A model generated the notes under the pieces. It saw only the letters and a list, made by a program, of their open reading frames with translations, had not been told where the DNA came from and ran no database searches. Made by a program: the position numbers and the translations under genes. This document shows, one piece after another, positions 17,839-26,756 of a stretch of DNA of 64,000 nt; position 1 is the first letter of the stretch; every line of letters begins with the position of its first letter. Source of the stretch: an uncultured Rhodospirillaceae bacterium (GTDB taxonomy: Bacteria > Pseudomonadota > Alphaproteobacteria > CAAGCB01 > CAG-977); NCBI GenBank assembly GCA_900550445.1, contig URSF01000003.1, positions 1-64,000 on the forward strand, in the 5' to 3' direction.

Positions 17839-18141
17839 TTACTCCTTTAACGCGCTTTTTTTCAGCATTCTTTGTTTTACAATACGGACGATCAGAAATC
17901 TGGCCGTCAGCAGCCCCGCGGCGGCGCCCAGCAGCATCTGCGAATCATGATGCGCCAGTAAAAACAACCCGCCGCATAAAACGACAGAACGGAACAGCCA
18001 GCTGAAAAACAAAAACAGCTTTTTATGTTCAATATTTCTAATCCGCCGCACAGACCACCACAGCCCGCCGAAATAAAGCCCCCCCAGCAACGCGCCCGCG
18101 GCCAGGCCGGTTATAACGGAAAAAGGCATCACTTCCGACAT
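17839..18141 (-). CDS. atpR: N-ATPase accessory subunit AtpR
   Basis: This 100-residue protein has three predicted membrane helices: TGLAAGALLGGLYFGGLWW, a middle helix at LFLFFSWLFRSVVLCGGLFL, and a C-terminal helix (AAAGLLTARFLIVRIV) ending in a basic tail. The Gly-rich start and Arg within helix 3 match the AtpR family, which occurs only in N-ATPase operons. It overlaps the stop of atpQ by one base. Confidence 0.85.
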   Translation of the reverse strand: MSEVMPFSVITGLAAGALLGGLYFGGLWWSVRRIRNIEHKKLFLFFSWLFRSVVLCGGLFLLAHHDSQMLLGAAAGLLTARFLIVRIVKQRMLKKSALKE

Positions 18142-18593
18142 TATTCTTTTTCCTCCCCGTCTTTTTCCTCTTCGGCAAATTCAGCAGCCCTGCCGGACGG
18201 GTCTTCGTCTTCTTCCCGAGACAAAGCCTGCGCCTGTTCCACCAAAGCGTTGCGGCGGTCCTGTTCTTTTTGTGCCCGGTCAATGCCTTCGCGTTTCAGC
18301 CATTGCCAGGCGCTGAAAACACCGATCATGAATCCCAACAGCAAAAAGTTCAAAGTCCAGGAAACAGAGGCAACTTTATAATGCGCATCAAGCCATCTGC
18401 CCAGCAGCACCCCCAAAAAAGTGGGAATCGGGATATTCCACCCCAGCGCCCCCAGAAAAGCCAGTCCCATGGCCGGTTTAAAAGCCTTTTCGTCCGTTTT
18501 GTTAACCAGATGCCGTGAAGCGCGCTTGGCCAGCCTTTGCGCCAAAGCGTTTTCCGATTTTGTCTGAACCTTTTGAGATGTGTTAAGATCCAT
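18141..18593 (-). CDS. atpQ: N-ATPase accessory subunit AtpQ (AtpI-like)
   Basis: This 150-residue protein has a basic N-terminus, two membrane helices (MGLAFLGALGWNIPIPTFLG and a segment within LNFLLLGFMIGVFSAWQWL), then a long charged Glu-rich tail (about 110-150). The pair of helices with a WxxPxxxGxxxGRWLD motif is that of AtpI/AtpQ proteins implicated in c-ring assembly or Mg2+ transport. It begins two bases after atpC. Confidence 0.82.
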   Translation of the reverse strand: MDLNTSQKVQTKSENALAQRLAKRASRHLVNKTDEKAFKPAMGLAFLGALGWNIPIPTFLGVLLGRWLDAHYKVASVSWTLNFLLLGFMIGVFSAWQWLKREGIDRAQKEQDRRNALVEQAQALSREEDEDPSGRAAEFAEEEKDGEEKE

Positions 18594-18595
18594 AA

Positions 18596-19018
18596 TTATC
18601 CTTTCAACTGATCCGGCTGATTATTGATGTTTCTGAACATAACGCGACGCGTCAGACCGACTTCCAAACGCGCCATGGCAGCATTGACGGATTTTCGGTT
18701 TTCTTCGTCCTTTTTAAATTCTTCCGTAATGGTGCGCGACAATTCTTCCAGATTTTCACTGATGACCGCGCGGCGGACAGACAGCAAAACCGTCGTATTG
18801 TCCTTTACTAAAACGCCGCTGTCGCAGGCCATATACACTTCATGCCCCGGATTCTTTTCGTCCAGAGGTTCAAAAGAAACCAGACCGGGAACAATCACCG
18901 TCACGAAATCGGCATGTTTGGGCAAAAACGTAAACGAACCGTCCAGCGCGTCAAAGCGAATGCGCGCGATCTGTTCGTCAACGATAATCCCGGCGGGCGT
19001 CAGTGTTTTCAATCTCAT
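18596..19018 (-). CDS. atpC: N-type ATP synthase epsilon subunit
   Basis: This 140-residue protein starts MRLKTLTPAGIIVDEQIARI and continues with the epsilon beta-sandwich (DGSFTFLPKHADFVTVIVPG) and a C-terminal helical part. It couples F1 to the c ring. Its ATG overlaps the end of atpD (ATGA type), which implies translational coupling. Confidence 0.9.
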   Translation of the reverse strand: MRLKTLTPAGIIVDEQIARIRFDALDGSFTFLPKHADFVTVIVPGLVSFEPLDEKNPGHEVYMACDSGVLVKDNTTVLLSVRRAVISENLEELSRTITEEFKKDEENRKSVNAAMARLEVGLTRRVMFRNINNQPDQLKG

Positions 19019-20445
19019 GCCGCATTTTCCGTTTCTTTTATCTTTTCCGCCTTTTCCAAAACGTCTTCCAACGTGCCGACCATGTAAAAAGCGTTTTCGG
19101 GAATATCGTCCATCTCCCCGGACAGAATTTTTTCACACCCGCGCAGAGTGTCTTCCAGTTCGACGGAACGGCCTTCCATGCCTGTAAAATGGAATGTCGT
19201 AAAGAACGGCTGCGTTAAAAAACGTTCCAATTTTCTGGCTTTTAAAACCGTTTTCTGATCGTTTTCCGGCAATTCGTCAAATCCCAACATGGCGATAATA
19301 TCTTTTAATTCTTCATATTCCGCCAAAGTTCTGCGCACGGCGGTCGCCACGCGGTAATGACGTTCCCCGACGGTCAAAGGCGTCAGCATGTTTGACCCGG
19401 ACGCCAGCGGATCAACGGCGGGATACAACCCCTGCGCCACACGGGCGCGCGACAGAACAATGTTGGAAGACAAGTGCGCGAACGTATGGCTGGCAGACGG
19501 ATCCGTCAAATCGTCGGCGGGCACGTAAACGGCCTGAATGGACGTAATCGCCCCTGTCGCCGTGGACGCGATTCTTTCCTGCAGCGAAGCGATTTCCGTT
19601 GCCAAAGACGGCTGATATCCGACGCGCGACGGCATTTGCCCCATTAAAACGGAAATTTCGGATCCGGCCTGAACGAAACGGAACACGTTATCAATTAACA
19701 GCAAAACGTCTTGTTTTTTTTCGTCGCGGAAATATTCCGCCATTGCCAAAGCCGCATGCGCCACACGGAAACGAATGCCCGGAGCTTCGTTCATCTGGCC
19801 GAACATCATGATCGTCTTGTCCAGAACTCCGGCGTCACGCATTTCACGATACAGCTGTTCTCCTTCGCGGCAGCGTTCGCCCACGCCGCAGAACAAAGAA
19901 ACACCTTCGTAACGTCCGACCATGTTATTGATCATTTCGGTAATCAAAACCGTTTTTCCGACCCCGGCGCCGCCGAACAGGCCGGCTTTTCCGCCGCGTT
20001 CCATCGGTGCCAGCAGGTCGATCGCCTTGATACCGGACACAAAAACTTTTGAATCCACACTGCGCCGCGCCAAAGGCAGAGAATGATTATGAATAGGTCG
20101 ACGTTCCGTCGCTTCCAGTTCGGCGCCGCCGTCAATAACGTTTCCGAATACGTTAAACATACGCCCCAGAATTTTATCCCCGACGGGTACGGTCAGCATA
20201 TGTTCCGTATCAACGACTTCCTGTCCCCGCGCCAATCCTCTGGTCGGGCCCATAGCCAGCCCGCGCACGGTCTGCGCGTCCAGATGCGCCTGAACTTCAA
20301 TCACCAGACTTCTGTCTTCACCGGTTCTCAGTTCGTTAAAAACGGCGGGCAATTTATCTTCAAAACGGATATCGACAACACTGCCCTGAATAGCTGTAAT
20401 ATAACCGATATTTTCTTGTACTTGATTTTCTTCTTTTTCTGGCAT
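19015..20445 (-). CDS. atpD: N-type ATP synthase beta subunit
   Basis: This catalytic F1 subunit of about 476 residues has Walker A GGAGVGKT, Walker B DVLLLIDNVFRF, and SRVGYQPSLATEIASLQERI. The C-terminus carries YRVATAVRRTLAEYEELKDI and LGFDELPENDQ. It is the first gene of the operon, as in other N-ATPases (atpDCQRBEFAG). ATG 20445 is chosen; the in-frame TTG at 20460 has no better RBS. Motifs look intact, so a functional ATPase/synthase is expected. Confidence 0.95.
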   Translation of the reverse strand: MPEKEENQVQENIGYITAIQGSVVDIRFEDKLPAVFNELRTGEDRSLVIEVQAHLDAQTVRGLAMGPTRGLARGQEVVDTEHMLTVPVGDKILGRMFNVFGNVIDGGAELEATERRPIHNHSLPLARRSVDSKVFVSGIKAIDLLAPMERGGKAGLFGGAGVGKTVLITEMINNMVGRYEGVSLFCGVGERCREGEQLYREMRDAGVLDKTIMMFGQMNEAPGIRFRVAHAALAMAEYFRDEKKQDVLLLIDNVFRFVQAGSEISVLMGQMPSRVGYQPSLATEIASLQERIASTATGAITSIQAVYVPADDLTDPSASHTFAHLSSNIVLSRARVAQGLYPAVDPLASGSNMLTPLTVGERHYRVATAVRRTLAEYEELKDIIAMLGFDELPENDQKTVLKARKLERFLTQPFFTTFHFTGMEGRSVELEDTLRGCEKILSGEMDDIPENAFYMVGTLEDVLEKAEKIKETENAA

Positions 20446-20484
20446 GGGGCTTTTTCTCAAATTTAAGGGGCTGAATACAGATGA

Positions 20485-20513
20485 CTATTAAAAAAGTAAC
20501 TTTTTTATTTCAA
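20485..20513 (-). promoter_or_regulatory. Probable sigma-70 promoter of the N-ATPase operon
   Basis: On the minus strand TTGAAA (20508-20513), a 17-base spacer and TAATAG (20485-20490) lie about 40 bases upstream of atpD. The surrounding 120 bases are extremely A/T-rich. Confidence 0.55.
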
Positions 20514-20630
20514 AAAAAAAAGAATTTTTTTTGTTTTTCTCAAAAAAAATACATAAAAAACAACTGTATTCCACGACAACTGATGAAAATATCCGTTCAA
20601 AAAATCAAACAGTGATTGACTTTCTGTCCG

Positions 20631-20667
20631 AAAAAACCCGTCATTAAAAAATGACGGGCGTTTTTTT
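20631..20667. terminator. Bidirectional terminator after the clp-like gene
   Basis: The stem CCCGTCAT (20637-20644) / ATGACGGG (20651-20658) is flanked by A6 on one side and T7 on the other. It ends the leftward dapL-dapF-clp transcript just past its stop codon and insulates atpD. Confidence 0.85.
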
Positions 20668-20671
20668 CGTA

Positions 20672-22837
20672 TTATTGTTCCGGCGTCACAACCGGAGGCG
20701 GTACGACGTCGGGAACCGGTTCCGTTCCGTCCGCCGTGGGAATCGCCGGCGGCGTTTCGGAAACGGGTACATCGGGAATCGAAGGCGGCGTTTCGGGCGC
20801 CGGAGGTATTTCGGACATTTCCTTTGCCATGGCCGCGGCCGGCATTTTCGGCATTCCCAGCCCCTTGCCCAGCGTTGATTTAAATCCTTTGATGACGGGG
20901 ACTTTAATCAGCCGCGGTGCAGGCGTACTTTCCGCCGGCGCGCTGCCCTGCTGTTTAGCCGCTTCCAAAGCCGCGCGTTTCCATGCCGGCAGATCGGCAT
21001 ATTCGTCGCCGGTTTCATTTAACTTAAATGTCGGCGGAGGCGGCGGACGATCGTCAACGCCGTCGTCCATTTTAGTTTCTACCGTTACGGCCTCTTCCAG
21101 CTGCTTATTCTGTTCTTCGGGTTTCAGAACGACGATTTCAACGCCTTTTTTATCCTTCGGACGGATAATTTTAATTAAATCTTCCCCGCTTACTTTGTCA
21201 TACATCATCAATACTGACAGCGGGTTTTCAATATGGTGCTGAATCAGACGCTTGATTTCACGCACACCGTTCTTGGCAATAAAGACTTCATCGGCAAACC
21301 ATTTGCGCGCTTCCAGACTTAATTCCGCGCGCAGACCGACCGCTTTGGCGCGTTTAACGAACTTATTTAAATGAATGTCGACAATCGCCAACAGGTTTTC
21401 TTCCGCCAGACCGTGGAAAGGAATAATGTCGTCAATACGGGCCAGAAATTCCGGACGTAAATTTTTGCGCAGAAATTCCATACGCTGATAACGCGGCAAA
21501 TTCGCCCCCAAGTTTGACGTCATAATGACAATCGTGTTTCTGAAATCGACCGTAACGCCTTTTCCGTCGGTTAAGCGCCCTTCGTCCAGCAACTGCAACA
21601 TCAGGTTTAAAATTTCGCTGTGCGCTTTTTCCAATTCGTCGAACAAAACCACCTGATACGGCCGCAAACGAACGGCTTCCGTCAGCACGCCGCCCTGTTC
21701 GAACCCCGGCGTTCCGGGCGGAGGCCCCAACAAACGCGCCACTGACGATTTTTCCATATATTCCGACATATCCAAACGCAACAAAGCCGTTTCGTCGTCA
21801 AACATAAATTCGGACAAAGCCTTTGCCAGTTCCGTTTTACCGACGCCGGTCGTCCCGATAAACAGAAACGTTCCCAAAGGACGGTTCGGATCCTGCAATC
21901 CCGACTTCATACGCCTGACCGCGCCGGAAATCACCGAAATCGCTTCGGGCTGGCCGATCACGCGCCGGCCGATGAAATTTTCCAGATCAATCAGTTTCTG
22001 CTTATCTTCCGATCCGACCTTGTCCATCGGAATCCCCGTCCAGAACGATACGATATTGGCAATATGCTGTTCGGTTAAGACATTATCCTTTGTCGTTCCT
22101 TCGTCCAAATCCATCATCAGCCCGGTCGCGGCTTCGTCCAACAAATCCAGCGCTTTTTCCGGAAACAGGCGCGATTTGACATAACGCGCCGACATGGAAA
22201 CCGCTTTTTGCAAAATTTCATCGGGGATTTTTACGCCGTACTTTTCTTCCAGACGCGGCGCAATCCCGCGTAAGATATCCGTCGCTTCGGCCGGCGTCGG
22301 TTCTTCGATATACATTGTCTGCAGACAGCTCATCAAATCGGGATCCGTTTCCACATACATTTTGTACGCGTTTAATTCCGCTTCAACAATGCACTGAATA
22401 CCGCCGTCCAAAACTTTCGGTTTTAAAAAGCGGGGGATTTCATGATTGCCGTTCGGCGTCATCGCCAAAAAGCCCAAATCGTTGATAAACAGGATTTTCT
22501 GCCCTTTTGCCGCCTGAAGTTCCTGAAACGCCTCTTTTAAATGGTCTTCGTATTCCGCCTGTGTTTTGGAATCAATCATCATCGTGGCGATATCAACGCC
22601 GACGACCGTGCGTCCTTTTAATTTCGGCGGACAGTCCCCGGCCGCCAAAGCCGCGGCAACGCCGATTACGATCGACGTTTTGCCTAACCCCGTCTGCCCC
22701 AGCAGCATCGGGTTGCTTTTCATGTCGCGCAATAAAATATGCATCACGCGCCGGATTTCTTTTTTACGGCCGACAATTTGTTTTAATTCGCCGTTTTTCA
22801 GCTTTTCGGCATAATCAATAATATACTTGCTGGCCAT
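20672..22837 (-). CDS. Divergent double-AAA+ Clp-like ATPase with degenerate first ring
   Basis: This 721-residue protein has two AAA+ modules of the ClpA/ClpB type but no N-terminal Clp-N domain and no ClpB middle coiled coil. Module 1 (about 20-190) keeps Walker A GQTGLGKT (47-54), but Walker B reads ILFINDL (115-121) in place of the normal Asp-Glu. The Glu-Arg-Arg-Phe arginine-finger site is PDLMSCLQ (167-173), and the pore-loop Tyr is missing. Module 2 (about 290-545) looks catalytic: GTTGVGKT (328-335), VVLFDELEKAH (396-406), sensor Asn in MTSNLGA, Arg finger in RPEFLARIDD. Its pore loop is GPPPGTPGFEQGG, lacking the substrate-gripping Tyr of GYVG. A Pro/Ala-rich tail follows (about 575-721). 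It may be a remodelling ATPase with a non-threading mechanism; function unknown. It lies 9 bases after dapF. Confidence 0.85.
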   Translation of the reverse strand: MASKYIIDYAEKLKNGELKQIVGRKKEIRRVMHILLRDMKSNPMLLGQTGLGKTSIVIGVAAALAAGDCPPKLKGRTVVGVDIATMMIDSKTQAEYEDHLKEAFQELQAAKGQKILFINDLGFLAMTPNGNHEIPRFLKPKVLDGGIQCIVEAELNAYKMYVETDPDLMSCLQTMYIEEPTPAEATDILRGIAPRLEEKYGVKIPDEILQKAVSMSARYVKSRLFPEKALDLLDEAATGLMMDLDEGTTKDNVLTEQHIANIVSFWTGIPMDKVGSEDKQKLIDLENFIGRRVIGQPEAISVISGAVRRMKSGLQDPNRPLGTFLFIGTTGVGKTELAKALSEFMFDDETALLRLDMSEYMEKSSVARLLGPPPGTPGFEQGGVLTEAVRLRPYQVVLFDELEKAHSEILNLMLQLLDEGRLTDGKGVTVDFRNTIVIMTSNLGANLPRYQRMEFLRKNLRPEFLARIDDIIPFHGLAEENLLAIVDIHLNKFVKRAKAVGLRAELSLEARKWFADEVFIAKNGVREIKRLIQHHIENPLSVLMMYDKVSGEDLIKIIRPKDKKGVEIVVLKPEEQNKQLEEAVTVETKMDDGVDDRPPPPPTFKLNETGDEYADLPAWKRAALEAAKQQGSAPAESTPAPRLIKVPVIKGFKSTLGKGLGMPKMPAAAMAKEMSEIPPAPETPPSIPDVPVSETPPAIPTADGTEPVPDVVPPPVVTPEQ

Positions 22838-22846
22838 AAACTCCTC

Positions 22847-23665
22847 CTATCCGTTATAAACGCCCGTAAAGGCGCAGTGCGTTCCGCCCGTCATCAGAAT
22901 GTCTTTACGGTTTTTCCATTCAATAACCAAAGAACCGCCGTCCATTTTAATTTCCGCTTTGCCGGCCGACAATCCGCGCCGCACGGCCGCGACCAAAGTC
23001 GCGCAAGCCCCCGTACCGCAAGCTTCGGTAACACCCGCGCCGCGTTCCCAGACGCGCATGCGGATTAAATCCGGCGATATAACCTGCGCAAACTCAACGT
23101 TTGTCCGTTCGGGAAACAACGGGTGATTTTCAATCCGCGGCCCAAAGCCGGCAACGTCAAAACGTTCCACGTCGTCAACAAAAAACACGGCGTGCGGATT
23201 GCCCATGGAAACACAGCAGGCAGCCGGCAATCCGGGCAGAATGTCAACCGCCGCCGTATCGGTTTTTTCGGCCAAAGGAATTTCGTTCCATAATAACCGC
23301 GGCGGTCCCATATTCACCGTGACCGGACCGTCCGCCGTTTCGCGCGACGCGGTTAACAGCCGCCCGTCGGGCGCTTCCATTTGAACAAAATCCGACCGGA
23401 TTTGATCCATCAACAGCTTTGCCGTACAGCGCGATCCGTTGCCGCACGCGCCCGCTTTTGACCCGTCCGCGTTAAAGAACAGGATTTTCACGGCGACTTT
23501 GGCGGATTTTTCCAAAACGATCAGCTGATCAAAACCGACCCCCGTCTTTCTGTTTCCCAGAGCTACGATTTGATCCGCAGTCAGACGGACGTTTCCGTCA
23601 CGATTGTCAATAATGACGAAATCGTTTCCCAACCCGTCCATTTTGGTAAAGGGAATTGCCGTCAT
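22847..23665 (-). CDS. dapF: Diaminopimelate epimerase
   Basis: This 272-residue enzyme converts LL- to meso-diaminopimelate for lysine and peptidoglycan. Both catalytic Cys motifs are present: AGACGNGSRC (about residue 75) and EACGTGACATLVAAVRRG near the C-terminus. The start MTAIPFTKMDGLGNDFVIID is typical. It overlaps the end of dapL by four bases. Confidence 0.96.
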   Translation of the reverse strand: MTAIPFTKMDGLGNDFVIIDNRDGNVRLTADQIVALGNRKTGVGFDQLIVLEKSAKVAVKILFFNADGSKAGACGNGSRCTAKLLMDQIRSDFVQMEAPDGRLLTASRETADGPVTVNMGPPRLLWNEIPLAEKTDTAAVDILPGLPAACCVSMGNPHAVFFVDDVERFDVAGFGPRIENHPLFPERTNVEFAQVISPDLIRMRVWERGAGVTEACGTGACATLVAAVRRGLSAGKAEIKMDGGSLVIEWKNRKDILMTGGTHCAFTGVYNG

Positions 23666-24861
23666 AACGATAAATTTCCAATTCTTTCCAGAGCTTTCAA
23701 CGTATTTTCACGCGAACCGAAAGACGTTAAACGCACAAAACCTTCCCCACACGTTCCGAAACCGGATCCCGGCGTGCAGACCAGCTGCGCTTCGTTCAAC
23801 AGTTTTTCAAACAAATCAACCGAAGTCATACCGGCCGGCGTTTCCAGCCAGATATAAGGCGCATCGACGCCGCCGTAAACTTTAAATCCTTTGCCGGCCA
23901 GCGTTTCGCGGATCAGACGCGCGTTTTCCATGTAATACCCGACCATTTCCTTAATTTGCTTTTTGCCTTCGGGGGAAAAGACCGCTTCGGCGGCGCGCTG
24001 CACGACATAAGCGACGCCGTTGAATTTTGTCGAATGCCGCCGGCTCCACATCGCGTTGACGGACACTTCGTCCCCTTTCGGCCCCAAAGCTTTCAAAGCT
24101 TTCGGCACAACCATATAAGCGCAGCGCACGCCCGTAAAACCGGCCGTTTTTGAAAAAGAACGCAGCTCTATCGCAACGTCTTTGGCCCCTTCCACTTCAT
24201 AAATACTGTGCGGAATGCCCGGCGTTGAAATGTATTCTTTATAAGCGGAATCAAAAATAATCACCGCACCGTTTTCTTTGGCATATTTTACCCAGCCGGC
24301 CAGATCGTCTTTCGTTAAAACGGCGCCTGTCGGATTATTCGGCGAACATAAATAAATCAGTTCGGCCTTTTCCCTGGGCAGAGCCGGCAAAAAACCCGTT
24401 TCCCGCATGCAGGGCAGATATTCGATCGCCCGGCCGGCCATGATGTTTGTATCGCGGTAAACCGGATAAACCGGATCGGGAACGGCCACGCGCGCCGTTT
24501 CGCTGAACACTTCCTGAATATTGCCGACGTCGCATTTTGCCCCGTCGGAAACAAACACTTCGTCAATATCCACGTCAACGCCCCGCGCTTTATAGTCATT
24601 GTCGACGATTGCCCGCCGCAAAAACTCATACCCCTGTTCCGGGCCGTACCCGCGCATTGTCGCCGCATCGCCCATTTCGGCGGCGGCTTTGCGCATCGCT
24701 TCGATACAGGCGGCGGGAACAGGTTGCGTTACGTCGCCGATGCCCAGACTGATAATATCGGCGTCGGGCGTTTTTTCCTTAAAAGCCTTTATTTTTCGGG
24801 CGATATCCTGAAACAAATAATTGGCGGACAAATCAAAATAATGCGGATTAGCTTTAATCAT
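23662..24861 (-). CDS. dapL: LL-diaminopimelate aminotransferase
   Basis: This 399-residue fold-type I PLP enzyme makes LL-DAP directly from tetrahydrodipicolinate. The N-terminus (ANPHYFDLSANYLFQDIARK) and IISLGIGDVTQPVP are the DapL signature. The PLP lysine lies in RSFSKTAGFTGVRCAY, with YLCSPNNPTGAV and DSAYKEYI also present. It is the first enzyme of a dapL-dapF pair, so the two catalyse consecutive steps. Most alphaproteobacteria use the succinylase route, so this is a notable pathway choice. Confidence 0.95.
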   Translation of the reverse strand: MIKANPHYFDLSANYLFQDIARKIKAFKEKTPDADIISLGIGDVTQPVPAACIEAMRKAAAEMGDAATMRGYGPEQGYEFLRRAIVDNDYKARGVDVDIDEVFVSDGAKCDVGNIQEVFSETARVAVPDPVYPVYRDTNIMAGRAIEYLPCMRETGFLPALPREKAELIYLCSPNNPTGAVLTKDDLAGWVKYAKENGAVIIFDSAYKEYISTPGIPHSIYEVEGAKDVAIELRSFSKTAGFTGVRCAYMVVPKALKALGPKGDEVSVNAMWSRRHSTKFNGVAYVVQRAAEAVFSPEGKKQIKEMVGYYMENARLIRETLAGKGFKVYGGVDAPYIWLETPAGMTSVDLFEKLLNEAQLVCTPGSGFGTCGEGFVRLTSFGSRENTLKALERIGNLSL

Positions 24862-24870
24862 CGTTTTTTC

Positions 24871-25155
24871 CTAAGCGTTAAATATTTTTTTGACCGGAGC
24901 GTCGTACACCTGCGACGGCGCGCCGTCTTCGTCGACTTCGCAGACCAGAATCTGCCCCACGTTTTCCAAAGTTGTCCAAATATCGCCGGGTACGTCGGTC
25001 AGGCGCAAAGACGGCATTTTTTTTGAACGAATCAGAACGGCCTGACTGTCCCTTAGCGTCAGACAGGGGTTTTCGGGTTCTTCGTCAAAGCCGTCCAGAA
25101 CCAGCATCAGTTCGCCGTCGTCGTTAAACAAAAAATCGTATTCATTAATGTCCAT
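24871..25155 (-). CDS. Small hypothetical protein, paralogue of the protein at 41959-42252
   Basis: This acidic protein of about 94 residues has no signal peptide. ATG 25155 is chosen, with AAGAG upstream; the TTG two codons earlier is weaker. It shares an N-terminal DGEL motif followed by hydrophobic strands and a C-terminal pattern (QVYDAPVKKIF) with the 97-residue protein at 41959 (EYYAPVSKVRKL). It is cotranscribed ahead of dapL, nine bases apart. The fold is probably small alpha/beta; function unknown. Confidence 0.7.
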   Translation of the reverse strand: MDINEYDFLFNDDGELMLVLDGFDEEPENPCLTLRDSQAVLIRSKKMPSLRLTDVPGDIWTTLENVGQILVCEVDEDGAPSQVYDAPVKKIFNA

Positions 25156-25247
25156 TTTCAATCTCTTACATTTTCGGGCAAACCGCCGCGGTTATTTTAG
25201 ATGAATTTCCGCCTTATTAAAAGCGTTCTTTTATCTTTGCGTCAACG

Positions 25248-25275
25248 AAAAAAGCCCCGACGGGCGGAGCTTTTT
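25248..25275 (-). terminator. Terminator after gltX
   Basis: The minus-strand stem AGCTCCG / CGGGGCT with a 5-base loop is followed by six T. It lies about 25 bases past the gltX stop. Confidence 0.8.
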
Positions 25276-25298
25276 CCTTTTTTGTTTTAATCTGCCCG

Positions 25299-26756
25299 CT
25301 AAGCGGCGGCGGCCTTGAGTTTTTCAATTCCCGTTTTAATCCGTTTCAGACTTTCGTCTTTACCGAACAGATAAACGGCTTCGACCGCGCCGACCGGCGT
25401 ACACTGTTTTCCTGTCAGCGCCGTACGGACCGGCCATAAAAACTGCCCGTTTTTCATGCCGAGCTTTTCAGGCACGGCCAGCAACGTGTTATGTACGGCC
25501 TCCACGGACGACCAATCCGTCATTTCCGCAATGACTTTTTCTGCTTCCTGCAAAGCTTTCAAAGCGATTTCCGGCGTTGTTTTCATTTTTTTATGCACAT
25601 ACATTTCAATGTCATATTCCGGCAAAACGTCAATAAAATCGACCGCTTCCGGAATTTCGTTCAACACGTTGACGCGCGGCTGGACACACTTTGACAATAC
25701 GGCCAGATCAACATCGCGCTTAACGGCGTCCTTGTAATACGGCAAAGCGAGTTCATGGAACTTTTCGGGAGCCAGAGCGCGGACATAAACGCCGTTCATC
25801 CATTTTAATTTTTCAGGATCGAAAATCGCGGGCGATTTATTAATGCCTTCAATGTTAAAAATCTTTTCCAATTCGGCCATTGAAAAGATTTCTTCGTCGT
25901 TTTTCGCGCTCCACCCCAACAGAATAATATAATTCACGATTGCTTCGGGCAGATAGCCTTTGGCGACCAGATCCTGAAACGACGCGTCGCCGTTGCGCTT
26001 GGACAGCTTGTTGTGTTCGTCCTTCATGATCGGCGGCAAATGCACATACGTCGGAATATCCCACCCGAACGCCTGATACATCAGATTGTATTTCGGCGTG
26101 GAAGACAAATATTCATTGCCGCGCAGAACATGCGTGATTTTCATTAAATGATCGTCGACGACATTGGCGAAATTATACGTCGGCAGCCCGTCGGATTTCA
26201 GCAAAATTCCTTCGTCCAAAGTTTTGGCGTCAACCGTGACATGGCCGTAAACGCAGTCGTCAAAAGAAACGGTTCCTTTCGGATCAATCGTCTGACGCAC
26301 GGTATATTTTTCCCCCGCGGCGATACGCTTGCGCGCTTCTTCAACGCTCAAACGCTTACACGGATCGCGGAATTTAAAAGGAATACCGGCCTCTTCACAG
26401 GCTTTGCGCTGGCTTTCCAGCTCTTCTTCGGAACAAAAGCAGTAATGCGCGCCGCCCAGATCGACCAGCTTATCGGCATATTCTTTATAGATCGCGCGGC
26501 GTTCGGATTGGATATAAGGTCCGTACGGCCCGCCGACGTCCGGCCCTTCGTCATGACGCAGACCGACTGTTTCCATCGTTTTGTAAATAATATCGACCGC
26601 ACCGTCCACATAACGTTCCTGATCGGTATCCTCGATGCGCAGAATAAACTTTCCGCCGGCGCTTTTGGCGACCAGATATTCGTACAACGCGGTTCTGAGG
26701 TTTCCGATATGCATATAACCCGTCGGGGACGGGGCGAATCTGCTTCTGACTTCCAT
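25299..26756 (-). CDS. gltX: Glutamyl-tRNA synthetase
   Basis: This 485-residue class Ib synthetase has the HIGH region FAPSPTGYMHIGNLRTALYE at the N-terminus and the KMSKS equivalent KLSKRNGD (about residue 255). The length is normal for bacterial GluRS. With gatCAB nearby, misacylated Glu-tRNA(Gln) would be amidated, so the enzyme is probably non-discriminating if no glnS exists in the genome. ATG 26756 follows AGGAT. Confidence 0.96.
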   Translation of the reverse strand: MEVRSRFAPSPTGYMHIGNLRTALYEYLVAKSAGGKFILRIEDTDQERYVDGAVDIIYKTMETVGLRHDEGPDVGGPYGPYIQSERRAIYKEYADKLVDLGGAHYCFCSEEELESQRKACEEAGIPFKFRDPCKRLSVEEARKRIAAGEKYTVRQTIDPKGTVSFDDCVYGHVTVDAKTLDEGILLKSDGLPTYNFANVVDDHLMKITHVLRGNEYLSSTPKYNLMYQAFGWDIPTYVHLPPIMKDEHNKLSKRNGDASFQDLVAKGYLPEAIVNYIILLGWSAKNDEEIFSMAELEKIFNIEGINKSPAIFDPEKLKWMNGVYVRALAPEKFHELALPYYKDAVKRDVDLAVLSKCVQPRVNVLNEIPEAVDFIDVLPEYDIEMYVHKKMKTTPEIALKALQEAEKVIAEMTDWSSVEAVHNTLLAVPEKLGMKNGQFLWPVRTALTGKQCTPVGAVEAVYLFGKDESLKRIKTGIEKLKAAAA

